NCBI GenBank assembly: GCA_963575745.1
Contig: CAUYUJ010020726.1
Span: 1,031,969 to 1,095,968, forward strand
Origin: Prorocentrum cordatum
Taxonomy: Eukaryota > Sar > Dinophyceae > Prorocentrales > Prorocentraceae
DNA length: 64,000 bases
Direction: 5' to 3'
Shown one piece after another: positions 44,281-57,129 of this stretch. The translations under genes were made by a program, and so were the position numbers. Numbering within the stretch: position 1 is the stretch's first letter; each line of letters begins with the position of its first letter. A model generated the notes under the pieces. That model did not search any database. It was not told the origin of the DNA and saw only the letters and a program-made list of their open reading frames with translations.

Positions 44281-45339
44281 AAACGCCTGCGATGGCGAGT
44301 GAATCATATTGAATACGGTCTTCAGATCGCAGGCAACCCATAAAACACGCTTTGGAGACAGGGGCCACGTGCATCCTACTACCAGTTGTCCTGGCCCCCC
44401 AACATATATGGAGGTGCACCAGCAGAGGGCAGGTTTACATTGGGCTAGAAACCGGCACAAATGGGCCGACTGATCTTCCAAATCGGAGGGGATGCACAAA
44501 TCAGGGTGCCATTTTCTCAGCGACCGACGCAACGTGTCAACGAAGTGTTCAAGAAATAAAGCTCAAGTGCTCTCGAGCAACGCTGCACGCTGCATGTTCA
44601 ATATCGCTCCACTTTGCGACGACCCGTCACAAACAACCTCCTCCCTCCCCGCTCTCGCAGCAGCGCGCAACACACAGATCCGGAAACAGAATACGCAAAG
44701 TAGTGATGAACACTTTCGCACATGCATATGGCCGCACACCGTTGCACGATGGACTAGGGTTCTGCCCAGCACGCCGGCGGCAATTTCTTGGCAACAAAGA
44801 GTTGCAGCTTGAGAGGCACACGCCTCGAGGCGTTCGAGAGCGGGCCACCAGCTAGACAAGGCTGTCGTGCAGGCTCGCCACGGGGAAGCGGCGCACACGT
44901 ACAGAGCAACGATCGAGCTGGAGCCACCGCCAGGGCACCAGCGACGAGGTGAAAGCATGTCCGCTTGCTTCATTGAGCTGGGCGGCATCTGATAAAGTTT
45001 GCGAAGGTCGTGCACCTCTGTCTTGATAGGGCGGCGACGGGGTGAAATAGGGCAGGAAAAATGGCAAGCAAATGCGTCATAGTGTGGGGGGGCGGCATAG
45101 CACGAGCGCGCTGAACAATTTCAATGCGCGACTACTATGTGCTCATGGGCTTCTGCCATTGCGTGGCATCTGTCGCTTTAGGCACGACAAGGAGGATAAG
45201 GAGGAGGAGGAGGAGGACGTGGAGGAGGAAGAGACGAAGAAAGAGGATAAGGAGGCAGAGGGGAATACTAATGAGGGTCGCGGAGGGAAGACGAGGAAGG
45301 AAGAGGAGAAACGAGCGAACGAAGCTGGAGAGAGCTCCG
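44281..45339. other. intergenic region with (GGA)n
   Basis: No gene recognised. GGA/GAG triplets at 45,190-45,310. Confidence 0.5.
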
Positions 45340-48300
45340 GTTCACTTCAGCTGCGCCTCGGAGACGCCGCGCGCCCAGCTCCGCCGCGCAGATCATGCGG
45401 GGGCTTCACGGCGTGGCGGGCGGAGGCCACGACGGCGTAGAAGATGTTCGGGGTCTTGCAAATGCCGTCCTTCACGATGTGGAAGGTGCGTCGCTGCAGC
45501 AGGCGCGCTGCAACGTTCATGCTGCCCCTCTCGCCGTCGTGGGAGGTGTCCAGCGACGGCGGGACAAGCATCGCCAGCACCTCGTTGCTTAGCACGCCAC
45601 GGGGGGCGGCCAGGCGAGCATCCTCGGGCGCGCCGAGTAGTGCTGGATGGCGTCGCCGCCGAGGAAGCCGAAGACATAGGCGCGGCGCTGCGGGACGACG
45701 CGCGTCCGCGCCATGGCCGCCCATGCCCGCGAAAGCGCCTCAATCGCGGCCCAGACGCGGGCGGGCGGCAGCGTCGCCAGGCGCAGGCGAAGGCGCAGCC
45801 AGCGTTCCATCAGGTCGTGGGGGAGGGTGTCCAGCTGCACCAGGTCCGGATCGTCCAACTCGGTACCAGGATTATGATTGCGTTGGTGCGCCACTCAGCG
45901 GCGGTGGGCCCGGTGCTCTGCCGAAGAGAAGCGCTGATGGACAAACTGTGGCGCGCGAGGCGCTGATCGTTGCCCGCGTGCCCCGGGAGCGCGAGCTCGA
46001 GTCGGGCGTCGCGGCGGATCTCCGAGGCCAGGCGGCGGCGCTGGACGCGAGTCCGAAACGGCGAGGTGAAGAAGTTGTCCTGCAGGACATGCGGGACATG
46101 CTCGACGCGCCAGGCCAGCCAGTCCACCTCGTCGTCGATGGCGCAATCCTGGGGGAACACGTCTGGTATCCAATGTGCTGCCCAGTATGCCGCGCGGTTT
46201 CGCGGGCGCTCGCGGGCATGCACTGCTCGCCGTGCCGCGGGGTCTCCATGCTGGGCCGGTTCTGGCGGCGTCAGACAAAGGACGGGGATGCGCTTCCTGG
46301 TCGTGATGTGGTAGGTATCGTGGCAAGGCCCTACTTGCGGGGCTAGCCGGCGCGCCCCCCGCGGCGTTCGCCGCGATCTGCTGTTGTTGCCGTCGCTGGA
46401 TGTTGTGCGGCAGGGCCAACAGGCCGCGGCGCGGGACATGCTTGCGCGCAGCCGCGAGTGCGCTCATCGCGCGCATGGAGGAGCCGAGGGCGCGCGCCAG
46501 TCGCTTGAAGTGGGCGCCCGCGCCCTGCGCGAAGAAGGTGGAGCTGCACACGCCCGCGAAGGGCCGTGCGATGGGCGTCTGGTTCAGACAGCATCCCCCA
46601 CGCCATAGGCCGTTCACTGACCTCAATGCCGAGGTGGTCGAAGGCGCTCTCGGCGAGCATGTTGTGCCAGGGTGTCCAGTTCGGGATGGTCTTCTTCGCC
46701 GCGCGCAACATCGCGGCGTCCGGCAGCGCCTCGTTGCTGGGCGAAACTTCTATGTCGGTCCATAGCGCCATGCCGAAGATGTCGGACATGGGAGAAACCG
46801 TTCGGGGCATGGCCTGACGCTCCGCCGCGAAGGTGGCATCTGGCGGCTCGTGCTCTGTCGTAGCGGGGCCCGCGAGTCGGCGAGCTTCAGGATGCGGCCC
46901 CGCCACTTGGAGGCGGGGGCCCGCCGCTGATGGCCCAGATTTCGCGCGGGGACTGACAACTCATCCAAGTTTACGAACTTGCCAGCGATCGGAAAGTCGC
47001 CGCGCGGAGCGCGAACAACTGAAGCACGGCGCGCGCGCAGATCCAGGGAAGGCGAGGGGGGCGAACGGGCGGGCGCGATGACGCACTTCCTGGACTGGAA
47101 TTGAAGGCCAGCGAGGGGGTCCACGGTAAAAGCGCGCGGGAACAAACGCTCGGTGCCCATGGGCCTCGCCAAGATGACTCCGCGGTCTCCTGCGCGCGCG
47201 CTGACCGGCCCGCGGCGGATCATCCGAAGCTCGGCGGACAGGGCTGCGGCTTGGACCACGGGGTAGACGACGAGCGCCCATGCTCCGCCGAGCGGGCGCC
47301 AACGTGCGGCCCCAGAGCCGGCGCGAACCAACGGTTGGAGCGCGCCCGCCCCGAGCGACGGGTGCGAGAGCGGGTCCGTGTGGAAGGCCCGATGGAGCAC
47401 CCGCCGCGCGTCGCCGCAACGCCCCCGGCGCCCGTGGGCCGCCCGGGCCCGCTGCCGGCTCAGCGCCGGGCAGGGCGCCGCTGCGTCCGCGGGGGCGAAG
47501 GCAGGCGCGTGCCCCTGAGCGTCTGTCGATGTGCCGAGCGCGCGGGCTCCCGCATCCACCGAAGCTGCGTTGCGTAGGCAGTGGCGCCCTGTGGCGAGCC
47601 CCAGCCTGCTCGTCGGCGGGCTCGGCGGCCGCCGCTCCGTGGGTTCTGTCTGTGACCGAAGCGGGCATCTGGATCTCAACGTCGTTCATGATGAGGGGCC
47701 GCGAGGTAGCCGGCGCGCGCGCGTTCGACGCGCCCCAGAGGCCCGCCCCCCGTGACTTGACTTGAAGGACTGGAGCCCAATGGTCGGAGATGGCCGCGCG
47801 CGCCAGGCTCGGTTCAGCAATGGTGGGCTGGCAGCTGCCAGCGGTGATCTCGACGCCGGCCGGATGCAAGCGACGCGAGAACGGCTTGCGCAGTTCGCCT
47901 TCGCTGCCTTCGTGACGAGCTCGCAGCCTCCATCGATCGCCGAGGGCGACTCGGCGTTGGTCGCGCGCGTCGCGCGAGCGCGCGGCGGCTGTAGAGCGGC
48001 GTTTTCCGGTGAGGCCTGCTGGTGAAAAGCGGCCATGTCATTCAGCGAGGCAGCGCCGTCCCGCAGGAAAATGCGCTCGCTGCTAATCTCTACGCGAACG
48101 GTCCGCTGCTTGGCCAGGGCGGAGTTCCGGCGGCAGATCGCGCGAGCAATGTCGCGGGAGGTCTTGCCACGAAACGTATTCGATGTGTCGCCGCGCTGGC
48201 CACCTGCTGATTGGGGGCGGTAGTCGCGGCATACCGGCCTCTCCGGGCGGCCTCGTTCATCATAGTCTTCATGGAGCGCCGCTGGTCTACCGGCGAAAGG

Positions 48301-50232
48301 GGGCGGGGGCGGTCGGGCCGCAGGTACCTTCCCGCGGTGGCGAGCGCCGCGTTCAGAGTCGGAAGCGAAGGCGGGGGCAACGCGCGCATGCGTGCTGCGG
48401 GCGTTGGCGGACTTGGCGGACGTGCAACTGCATGATCTCGCGGATGCAAATCGAGCCGTCAGGACCTTCCAGCGGAGCACCATCAGCATTGAGCGCCGCA
48501 TCCACCATCGGCATTGAGTGGGGGGAAGGAAGCACACGAGCGGCCAATCGTAGACTCAGTCATGTTCGCGGCGCAAGCGGCGCGTGGTCGAGAGGGCGGC
48601 GACCTCGAGGATGCCTGGGGACAGGCTGTTCCCGAAAACAGGCTGGCGCTGGCGTCGCAGAGCCTCTGCCGAGGACGAGCCGACGGGCGCGCTGAGGCTC
48701 TCGGACGGAATCTCGGATCACTTTGACCGCCGGGCACCGCGAACATCCGCCTCGCCGGGCCAGAGGCTGCGTGCGCAAGTAGCTGTTGCCAGTGGCGTCG
48801 AACGGCGTCGCGTTCGCACGACGAGGGCGCGCGGTTGCGCGCGCGCAGAACAATGACGTCGAAAGTTATGGTGACGCCCGCGCTTCGGAGCCATACTGCT
48901 CGCCCTGGAGCGACTTCTGCGAAGGTCCGCAGAGGGCGCTCGCCGGGCGGGCGGCCCAACTTCTCCTCGGCGCGCGGGGCGAAGGAGCCGATGCCGCCTA
49001 CGGAGGTGGGGTCCGCAATCACCGAGTGACAGGCAATCCGCGGGCGCTACGTGGAGCGAGCGAGCATGCCCACGTCGGTCGCAGAGCCGCGTTGCTCCAG
49101 CAGGGCAACGAGCGCATGCCGGCGAAGAAGAGGCGGTCGCAGTCGACGATTACATTGACGGCGCTTGTCGGACGCACCCCGCGGCGCCTGCGTGTTCCAG
49201 GAGGTGGGGTTAATGCCGGCATCATTAGGTTTACTTGACCATGGCTCCCACCGAGGCCCAAAGCCACTGCGCTGACGCCAGTGCATCCGAGAAGCTGGGC
49301 CCCAAGGCGGTGCGAATGTCGCGCAGCTGTTGGCCGCCGGTGCCATGTCAAACGGCGGCGGTGAAACACTTCACATTTGTAGACTCATCAGGTGTGGTGC
49401 CAGTGCGCAGCTGCACCAGAACCTCATCGGGCACGCAGCGTAGCCTTATGAGCGGTGGGCTCGAAAACCGAAGGACTGGAAGCGATCGCTGATAAGGTTG
49501 GCCGTGCGCTTGATCTGGATCTTCTGGCACACCGTACGCGGGGTCTTGTCCGCCGACATATACAAAACAACAGCAGGAGCACCAACGATGGAACTCTGGA
49601 GGTCGCGCCAGTGTCGACCGACGCGACGTGCTCCGTGGAGCCTTCGAGCGCGCAGTTCTGCAGCAACCGCGCCGCCCGTGAGGGTGAAGATGTGGCGCTT
49701 GGCGAAACCCGTCGCGTTGAAGGGGAGGTGCTCACTGCCGACCATGGCTGCCTCGAGCCACTCGCCCAGGGCGAGCTCGAAGTCGTCGGTGTTGAAAGCG
49801 GTGGCGCGGCCGCACTAGAAGGCGCGAGGGGACAGCAAGGCAGTCCCAGGTGCCGATGGTGTCCGAGTTGAGGTTGGGCCGGCGGGACTCGGCGTCGCCC
49901 ACGGTGCGCTGGAGCTTCTCCACCGTCTCGCGGAGCTCTCGCGTGGCGGCCTCGGACTTGGCAGCTCGACTGGGGGCATCGTGTTGAAGTCGATGGCGAT
50001 GGCTGTGTCCGGGGCAAGGAACTGCACGCGCGCAGCTTCCGTGACGGACTTCGTTGTGGTTTCGAACCTTGCGGCGGCAACTTTTGCCCTGGGCAGCGAG
50101 GGTCGCCTCCAGCTGCTGGCGCACGTGGGCAACCATCTCAGGCGCGTGCAGCTTGGAAGCAGCGTTGAACAAAGGATCCGCTTCATTGGAGGGGCGCCTG
50201 CCGTCTGAGCTCCTGTCCTCGTTGGCTGGCAT
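45340..50232 (-). mobile_element. decayed non-LTR (LINE-like) retrotransposon
   Basis: Several minus-strand frames in changing phase follow the order of dinoflagellate LINEs as I know them. From 50,232: a coiled region (SEAATRELRETVEKLQRTVG); at 49,850-49,446 TAFNTDDFELALGEWLEAA and APAVVLYMSADKTPRTVCQ; an endonuclease-like end with ISDHWAPV at about 47,793-47,755; the reverse-transcriptase end LQFQSRKCVIAP at about 47,107-47,070; SDIFGMALWTDIEV (about 46,790); LPHNIQRRQQQQIAANAAGG; and a C-terminal part with LRLATLPPARVWAAIEALS, GFLGGDAIQHYSA and NEVLAMLVPPSLDTSHDGE. The frame changes between WRTNAIIILVP and TELDDPDLVQLD near 45,870. No intact x-x-D-D catalytic box could be read. The piece is therefore interpreted as an inactivated copy; alternatively some frame changes are introns of a host gene. 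Confidence 0.5.
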
Positions 50233-50424
50233 GCCGTTGTCTCGCTGTCGCTCGCCAAGAAGAGGCCCGCATCAGCCTCGGCAGACAATCGCGTGTGGTA
50301 TGTAGGAATGGAGGCCAACACCGAGGGCACGGCGAGGCAGAGGGATGTCCTAATCTGGCCCCTGGCTAAGGGTATCCGTGACCTGCCATGCCAAGGGGCG
50401 AAGTCATCGTGAGCGAACACACCT

Positions 50425-52068
50425 GCGCAGACGGAGAAGGAGGAAAAGGACCAGGAGGAGAAGGGAAGAGAGAGGAGGAGGAGGAGGAGGAGGAGGAGGA
50501 GGAGGAGGAGGAGGAGGGAGGAGGAGGAGGGGAAGGAGGAGGAGGAGAGGGGAGGAGGAGGAGGAGGAGGAGGAGGAAGGACGAGGATCAAATATAAGGA
50601 GGATCGAGGGTGATCAGCAGCATCGGTGTTCCATGGTCGAGGGCGCGGCGGGCCCCCCCAGCGGCTCCACTCGGCCGCCAGCTCGCCCCGGGCCCGGGCG
50701 CGGGCGGTCTCCACCGCTGCGTGGGGCACGAGGCGGGCGAGGGCCTGGCCGCGGGGGTGGGGCTCCTTACCCTCCGCCTGCCCATCCCGCCGCCTCCCGC
50801 CTCCTCCTCCTCCTCCGCCTCCTCCTCCTCCTCCTCCTCCTCCTCTTCTGCCCTCCTCCTCCTCCGCCAGGCTACTCCTGCTGCGCGTCCTTCTGCTCGC
50901 CTCCTCCGCTACCATCTTACTTCTCCTCCACCTGCTCTTCCTCTTCTGTCTCCTCCTCCTCCTCCTCCTCCTCCTCCTCCTCCTCCTTCTCCCGTCTCGT
51001 CTTCCTCCTCCGTCCACGTCCTCTTCCTCCTTCTCCTCCGTCCACCTCCTCTCCTCCTCCTCCTCCTCCTTCTCCTCCTCCGTTCTCCGTCCTGATCCCG
51101 CTCCTCCTCAGTTCACTCCGCCTCCTCCTCCTCCTCCTCCTCCTCCTCCTCCTCCTCCTCCTCCTCCTATTCCTCCTTTTCCGCCTCTAGTGCGTCCTCC
51201 TCCTCCTCCTCCTCACCCCTCCTCTTCCTCCCCTCCCTCCCCTCTCCTCCTCGTCCTCCTCCTCCTCACCTCCCCTTCTCCTGCTGCTTTCTCCCTCTTC
51301 CTCCTTCATCCTCCTCTTCCTTCCTCCTCTTCCTCGTCCCTCCTCCTTCCCTCCTCCGCCTCTTCCTCCTCCCTCATCCTCCTCAGCCTCATCCCTGCTC
51401 CTCCTCCTCGTCTCCCTCCTCCTCCTCGTCCTCCAACTTCTCCTCCTCCTCCTCCTCCTCCTCCTCCACCGTCTCGTCTTCCTCCTCCGTCCTCGTCCTC
51501 GGCCTCCTTCTCCTCCGTCCCCTCCTCGTCCTCCTCCTCCTCCTCCTCCCCTTCCTCCTCCTCCGTTCTCCGTCCTGCTGATCCTCCATCATCAGTCCAC
51601 TCCTCCTCCTCCTCTCCTCCTCCTCCTGCCACCTCCTCCTCCGCCTCCCCCCTCCTCTTCCTCCTCCTCCCTCGTCCCTCGTCCCTCCTCCCACATCTCG
51701 CTTCCTCCTGCCTGCTTCTCCTCTTCCTCCTCCTCTTCTTCTCCTCGCCCCGTCCCTCCTCCTCTTCTCCTCCTCCTCCTCTTCCTCCTCATCCTCCTCA
51801 TCCTCAGCCCCCGGCTCCTTCCTCATCGTCCCTCCTCCTCCTCCTCCTCGTCCTCCAACTTCTCCTCCTCTCCTCCTCCTCCTCCTCCCCTTCCTATCCC
51901 ACTCCTCCTCCTCCTCATAACCTCCTACCCTCCTCCCCCTTGTTCCTCCTCCTCCTCCTTCCTCCTCCTCCTCCTTCCCTCCTCCTCCTCCACTCCTCCT
52001 CCTCCTCCTTCTCCTCCTCCTCCTCCTCCTCCTCCTCCTCCTCCTCCTCCTCCTCCTCCTCCTCCCTC
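50425..52068. repeat. GGA block then 1.3-kb CTC block
   Basis: GGA triplets at 50,430-50,590, then CTC triplets with CTT, CGT and CCC interruptions from about 50,785 to 52,068. The two blocks are complementary and face each other. Pro/Ser/Leu-rich and Glu/Gly/Arg-rich frames are artefacts. Confidence 0.97.
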
Positions 52069-52619
52069 CACGCGAGGGGGGAGAGGGGCGGGGCGGGGAA
52101 GGGATGTGCCAGGAGGGCTGCCGGGTCGGGCGTCCAGGGGTCGAGAATCGGGGAGCGGGAAGGGCCCAGAGAAAAGGGCGACGCGCACTCACGAAGGGGG
52201 GAGGAGGGAGGAGGATCGATGTGGGCAGGAAGATGAGGAGGCGGAGGGGGATCGAGGAGAGAGGAGGAGGGGGAAGGTGCGGAGGATGAGGTGGAAGAGG
52301 ACCCAGGGGGATAGGGAGGATGACCGAGGAGGTAGAGAAAAGCAAGGTCGATTATCGACGGTGTGTTTGATGGGACGGGCGAAGAAAAAACAGGGAGGAG
52401 GGACCAGTGTAACTCCCTCCCAGCTCCCTCCTCTAATAGCCCTACAAGACAACATGTTCATACCAGGCAGTGGCCCAGTGAAGGAAAACCGTCCGAAATG
52501 ATCGAACAAGTAAGGATGACACTCCCCCATACAAAGACCAGGAACAGGCAATCCACCACTTGTCTTAAATTTTCAACGATAATCATCGTGGACACCGAAC
52601 AGTGTTTTCTATCATACGA
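52069..52619. other. intergenic sequence
   Basis: Degenerate GGAGGA-rich sequence to about 52,330, then unique sequence. No gene supported. Confidence 0.55.
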
Positions 52620-53055
52620 AGTGGTACAATCTATTGGGTGCAGGCGATGTGGTGCAATCTACGAGGTGGAAGCTATGTGGTGTGAGCTACCTGGTGTGAG
52701 CTGTGAGGCGCCACCTATGTGGTGACGCACAACGTACTCGAATATGTGATGTGAGCTATATGGTACAATATGTGGGGTGTGAACTATATAGCGCGAGCAA
52801 TGTGGTGCAGCACGCGTGGTGCAATATATGCGGTATTACATGCATAGTTATATATATATACACACAGATGTATGTGATGCAACATGATGTGAACACTTCG
52901 TGCACTGCATTCAATGTGGTGCGAAACAGGCGTAGAGGTGCAATATGGGCAATGCATTTTTGCGGATTGGGACAGTTGATGCAAGCTATGTGGTGCAGTG
53001 TCTGTGACATTCGCTACGTGGTGTTGACTATGTGGTGCAATCTATGTGGTGGGAT
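52620..53055. repeat. degenerate GTGCAATCTATGT repeat, third block
   Basis: Units such as ATGTGGTGCAATCTA, GTGTGAGCTATATGG and GTGGTGCAGC recur irregularly about every 13 bp. Followed by the module start at 53,085. Confidence 0.8.
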
Positions 53056-53084
53056 TCACTTTGAATGTCTTGAAACTGTCCTCT

Positions 53085-53160
53085 CCGCTGCTCGTACAAA
53101 CATCCTACCCTCCCACCCGCAACTTGGTCGCAAGACCTCTTCAGACCGTAACGGTAGGTA
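53085..53160 (+). repeat. dispersed module, truncated copy
   Basis: GCTCGTACAAACATCC, CCCACCCGCAACTTGGTC and GCAAGACC match the first ~60 bp of the module. A (GAC)n block follows in place of the rest. Confidence 0.7.
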
Positions 53161-53164
53161 CCAA

Positions 53165-53700
53165 ATGGCACTTGGCAACGACACCGACGCCGACGACGAC
53201 AGCGACAACGACGACGACGACGCCGCCGACACCGACTACGACGACACCGACGACATCTCCAACGACTTCGACGACGACGGCAACGACGACGACAACGACG
53301 ACAACGACATCGACGACGACGACGACGACACCCACGACGACGACGATGACAACGCCGACGACGACGACGACAACGCCACGCCGACGACGACGACTACGCC
53401 GACGACGACGAAAACGACGACGACGACGCCAACGAAGACGACGACGACAACGAGGGAGGAGGGAGGACGACGACGGCGACAACGACGACAACGACGAGGG
53501 AGGAGGGAGGACGGCGACGGCGCGAACGACGAGGAAGGAGGGAGGACGGCGACGCCGACGACGACAACGACGAGGGAGAAGGGAATACGACGGCGACGAC
53601 GACCACGGCAACACAATAGGAGGGACGACGACGAGACGCCGACGACAGACGACTCTGTCGAGGGAGGGGGAAAGACGACCATAGCGACAACGACGACGGA
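53165..53700. repeat. (GAC)n microsatellite, 0.53 kb
   Basis: GAC/ACG triplets with AACGAC, GCCGAC and AGGGAGGAGGGAGG interruptions. Thr-, Asp- and Val-rich frames are artefacts. Confidence 0.95.
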
Positions 53701-54069
53701 AACAAAGACGATCGAGCGCGCACGCATGATATTTTTAGAAAATCCGTGTTGCGAAACCCTGTGTGTTGTCTGTGTTTTTTGTTTGGGGAACTCGATGTTG
53801 AAACCCTTTCGGAACCGAAGGTTTTTGAAGGATTTCGGCACGCGCGCGCGACGACGCGCGCGTGCGCACTTCGTATCACTTTTTGCAAAAAAGTTCTTTA
53901 CAATTTATGATGTTTGATAAACGGGTGCGCGCACATTACTTTTTGCAGAGGATGGCCGGGGGGAGTGATATCGGCCTGGCTGGGATACTACGAATTCATA
54001 TTTAAGATTGACGAATGTGCAAAAAACTTAGAATTGACTACCCTGCACCGCGCCTGACCACCTCCCGCG
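53701..54069. other. spacer with CG-alternating hairpin motif
   Basis: Contains TTGCGAAACCCTGTGTGTTG and, at about 53,838-53,866, a CGCGCGCGACGACGCGCGCG core that can fold on itself. Similar segments lie near 56,420, 56,690, 57,540 and 58,800. Confidence 0.6.
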
Positions 54070-54615
54070 CTCTTGCAAACATTCCACCCGCCCACCCGCA
54101 ACTTGGTTTCCAAAACCCATGCGGCGGCGATTGCGATGAGTGTTTGACGTTGGCTGTTGCATATCCGCGGCCGCGCCGACCCAAGCACGCGCTCGCAACG
54201 GCCAGCGAACTTGGCGCGGCCGACGCGGCCGCTGTGAAGCTGACCGCTGGGCACAGCCCAGCGGGCACCTTGGTGTGAGTCGGCGACTTTGGCGGGCGCG
54301 GTACCATGGCAACGTCGACGACGGTAGACACGATGATGATAAAAAACGATGTTGGTGACGACGGTGGCAACGACGAAGGCGCGGCCAGGGCGTGCGCCGA
54401 TGCTGATCACGCCGGCGACGATGACGGCGTCCTCCCATCGGTGATGAAAGTTCTGGAAAGAGTTCGACATGCGCGCGCAGCCGACGCGCGAGAGTGGCCC
54501 GCATGATATGATTTGACACGGATCGTGCCCCACCCCAAGAAAGCGCGCAAGGGCGTGCGAATGATGTCGGCATGCGGCGCGAGAGGCCCGTTTGGCAGAA
54601 TCCCATGAACATGCT
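54070..54615 (+). repeat. dispersed module, copy 2
   Basis: CTTGCAAACATTCCACCC, GGTTTCCAAAACCCATGCGG, GCGATTGCGATGA, CCAGCGAACTTGGCGCGGCC, GGGCGCGGTACCATGGC and, at the end, GCGAATGATGTCGGCATGCG and CAGAATCCCATGAACATG. It runs into the satellite start at 54,628. Confidence 0.85.
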
Positions 54616-54627
54616 GAGAAATGTTTA

Positions 54628-55440
54628 TGGCGAAGGGCCCAACCATATGCAGTTGTGGGTACTGCAATTGTGAATACCTTCTTCGGTGAAGATCCCTATG
54701 GGGCCACGACGCGCTGCACTGGGTGGGGGGGAACGCATGCGGGCGGTAGCGCTGGGGCCGTCAGTGGAGCTCCCTATGGGGCCACGAAGCGTTCGCTGTA
54801 GTGGGCGGGTGAGAATGTCAAATTGCGTGTGTGGGACGCAAGCGGGCGGTCCCACTGGGGGCTTCGGAGGAGCTCCCTATGGGGCCACGAAGCGCTGCGC
54901 TGAGTGGGTGGAAATGCCAAATTGGGCTTCCGGGGCGCACGCGGACGGTCCCACTGGGGGCTTCGGTGGAGATCCCTATGGGGCCACCAAGCGCTGTAAT
55001 GGGTGGGTGAAAATGCCAAATTGGGCTTCCGGGGCGCATGCGGACGGTCCCGCTGGGGGCTTCCGTGGACATCCGAATGGGGCCACGAAGCGCTATACTG
55101 GGTGGGTGATAATGCCAAATTCAATGTGCGGAACGCACGCGGACGGTCCCACTGGGGGCTTCGGTGGAGCTTCCCACGAAACTTTGTACTGGGTGGGTGG
55201 AACTGCCAAATTGTGTGCGTGTGGGACGCATATGGGCGGTCCTACTGGGGGCTTCGGTGGAGATCCCTATTGGGGCCACGAAGCGCTGCACTGGGTGGGT
55301 GAATATGTCAAATTGAGCGTGCGGGGCGCATGCGGGCGGTCCCACTGGGGGTTTCGGTGGGGCTCCCTATGGGGCCACGAAGCGCCGTACTGGGCGGGCG
55401 AAAATGCCTAATTGGGTGTGCGGGGCGCATGCGGATGGTC
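54628..55440 (+). repeat. ~99-bp satellite, about 8 units
   Basis: Starts with GGCGAAGGGCCCAACCATAT. The core CCCTATGGGGCCACGAAGCG recurs near 54,700, 54,778, 54,881, 54,980, 55,079, 55,272 and 55,371. The first spacing is 78 bp, most others 99-103 bp, and one unit near 55,175 is partly deleted. Frames are not conserved. Confidence 0.9.
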
Positions 55441-56205
55441 CCACTGGCGACGAGACGCTGTACTGGGTGTGGCGGACGCATGTGGCCACCCCAACAGGGG
55501 CCTCCGATGAAGCTCTCAATGGGGCCAGACAAACCGCTGCACGGGGCGTGGCGGACGCATGTGGCCACCCCCACTGGGCACTTCGGTGGAATTCCCTATG
55601 GGGCCGCGAAACGCTGTACTGGGTGTGGCGGACGCATGTGGTTACCCCCACTGGGGCCTTGGGTGGGCCCCCCTCTGGGGCCACGAAGCGCTGCACTGAG
55701 CGTGGCGGACGCATGTGGCCACCCCCACTGGGGCCTTGGGTGGAGCTCCCTATGGGGCCACGAAGCGCCGCAGTAGGTGTGGCGGACGCATGTGGCCACC
55801 CCCACTGGGGCCTTGGGTGGAATTCCCTATGTGGCCCCGAAACGCTGTGCGTGGTGTGGCGGACGCATGTGGTTATCCCCGCTGGGACCCTGGGTGGAGC
55901 TCCCGATGGGGCCACGAAGCGCTGAATTCGGCTTGGCGGGCGCATGTGGCCACCCCCACTGGGGCCTTACGTGGAGCTCCCTATAGGGTCACGAAACTCT
56001 GTGCTGGGTGCGGCGGACGCATGTGGCCACCCCCACTGGGGCCATACCCTTACGTGGAGCTCCCTATGGGCCCCGAAGCGTTGTGTTGGTGTGGCGGACG
56101 CATGTGGCCACCCCCACTGGGCCATCAGGTGGAGCTCTTCATGGGGCCAAGAAGCGCTGCACCTGGTGTGGCGTGCGCATGTGGTACCCCCACGGGAGGG
56201 GGGGG
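55441..56205 (+). repeat. 77-bp satellite, 10 units
   Basis: The landmark GTGGCGGACGCATGTGGCCA recurs near 55,471, 55,550, 55,627, 55,704, 55,781, 55,858, 55,935, 56,012, 56,093 and 56,170. Spacing is 77 bp with few exceptions. The core CTCCCTATGGGGCCACGAAG is shared with the 99-bp array. Confidence 0.95.
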
Positions 56206-56290
56206 CGCGGGGGGAAGGGGCGCGGGGGCCGGTTCGTCAAAACGATGACCCAACACCACGGGATGGCTTGGCACAAACATTGATTTTTGA
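56206..56290 (-). repeat. satellite boundary sequence, copy 2
   Basis: On the minus strand: CCATCCCGTGGTGTTGGG, TCATCGTTTTGACGAACC and a C-rich stretch. It lies on the distal side of the 77-bp array. Confidence 0.85.
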
Positions 56291-56974
56291 TAAAGAAAAC
56301 CCAAGAGCGCGAGCGCACGATGTTTTGACAACTGACTGTGCGAAACGATGTGATGTGGCATGTGTTTCTACACTCGGTTGAAATCGCTACGAAAGCGAAC
56401 GTTTGTTGCAGGAATTGCGGCATGCGCGCGCGACGACGCGCGCGCACTTCGTTTTTCTTTGCACAGGATTATCGCGACGGCTCGCGCGCAAGGGCGTTCG
56501 AACAATTTCCACATGCGCGCGCGAAGCCCCATGATGAAAACAACCGAAGACTGTCGTACGAGTTCGCAAGAGCAGATGCGCAAGTTTTGTTTCAAAACCC
56601 ATGTTGCGGAGCCCAGTGTTTACGTTTGTTTCCTGGACCCCCGATTTTGAATTCCGAACGAATTCTATTCTATTTGTATGATTTAAGCATGCGGGCGCGA
56701 CGACGCGCGCTTGTGCACTTCGTCTGATATGTTGCAACGACTTGTTGGTAAGTGAGGATGTTTGACAAACGACTGCGCGCGCATCGTAATTGTTGTACAG
56801 GATGGCGGACGGGGCGGATGCCGGTTCGGCACGGATGGTATGGCGTCATATTCGGGACGGACGATGGGCCAAAATCGCGCGCGCATTGCCATGTCACAAG
56901 GCGAACCGATAATCCTGGGGGGCGATTTTTCTTTGATAAAGAAGGAGTAGATATACGGTACGAGCTACGTACTG
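56291..56974. other. spacer with repeated GCGCGC hairpin segments
   Basis: Contains CTGTGCGAAACGATGTG, the CG-alternating motif near 56,420 and 56,690, and module-end-like sequence (AAGGGCGTTCGAACAATTTC near 56,488). It is built from degenerate pieces of the neighbouring modules. No gene supported. Confidence 0.6.
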
Positions 56975-57118
56975 TAAGTTATTGCGTGGTGCAGTCCATA
57001 TGGTGTAGGCTATGTATGCGGGGCAATCGATGTGGTGTGATATGTGTACCGTAAGCTATGTGGTACAATTAAAGGTGAGCAATCTATGCGGTGCAGGCCA
57101 TGTGGTGCAATCTACTAT
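56975..57118. repeat. degenerate GTGCAATCTATGT repeat, fourth block
   Basis: GCGTGGTGCAGTCCATATGG, GGGCAATCGATGTGG, GAGCAATCTATGCGG and GTGGTGCAATCTAC recur; followed directly by a module copy. Confidence 0.8.
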
Positions 57119-57129
57119 GCTGAACTTCA

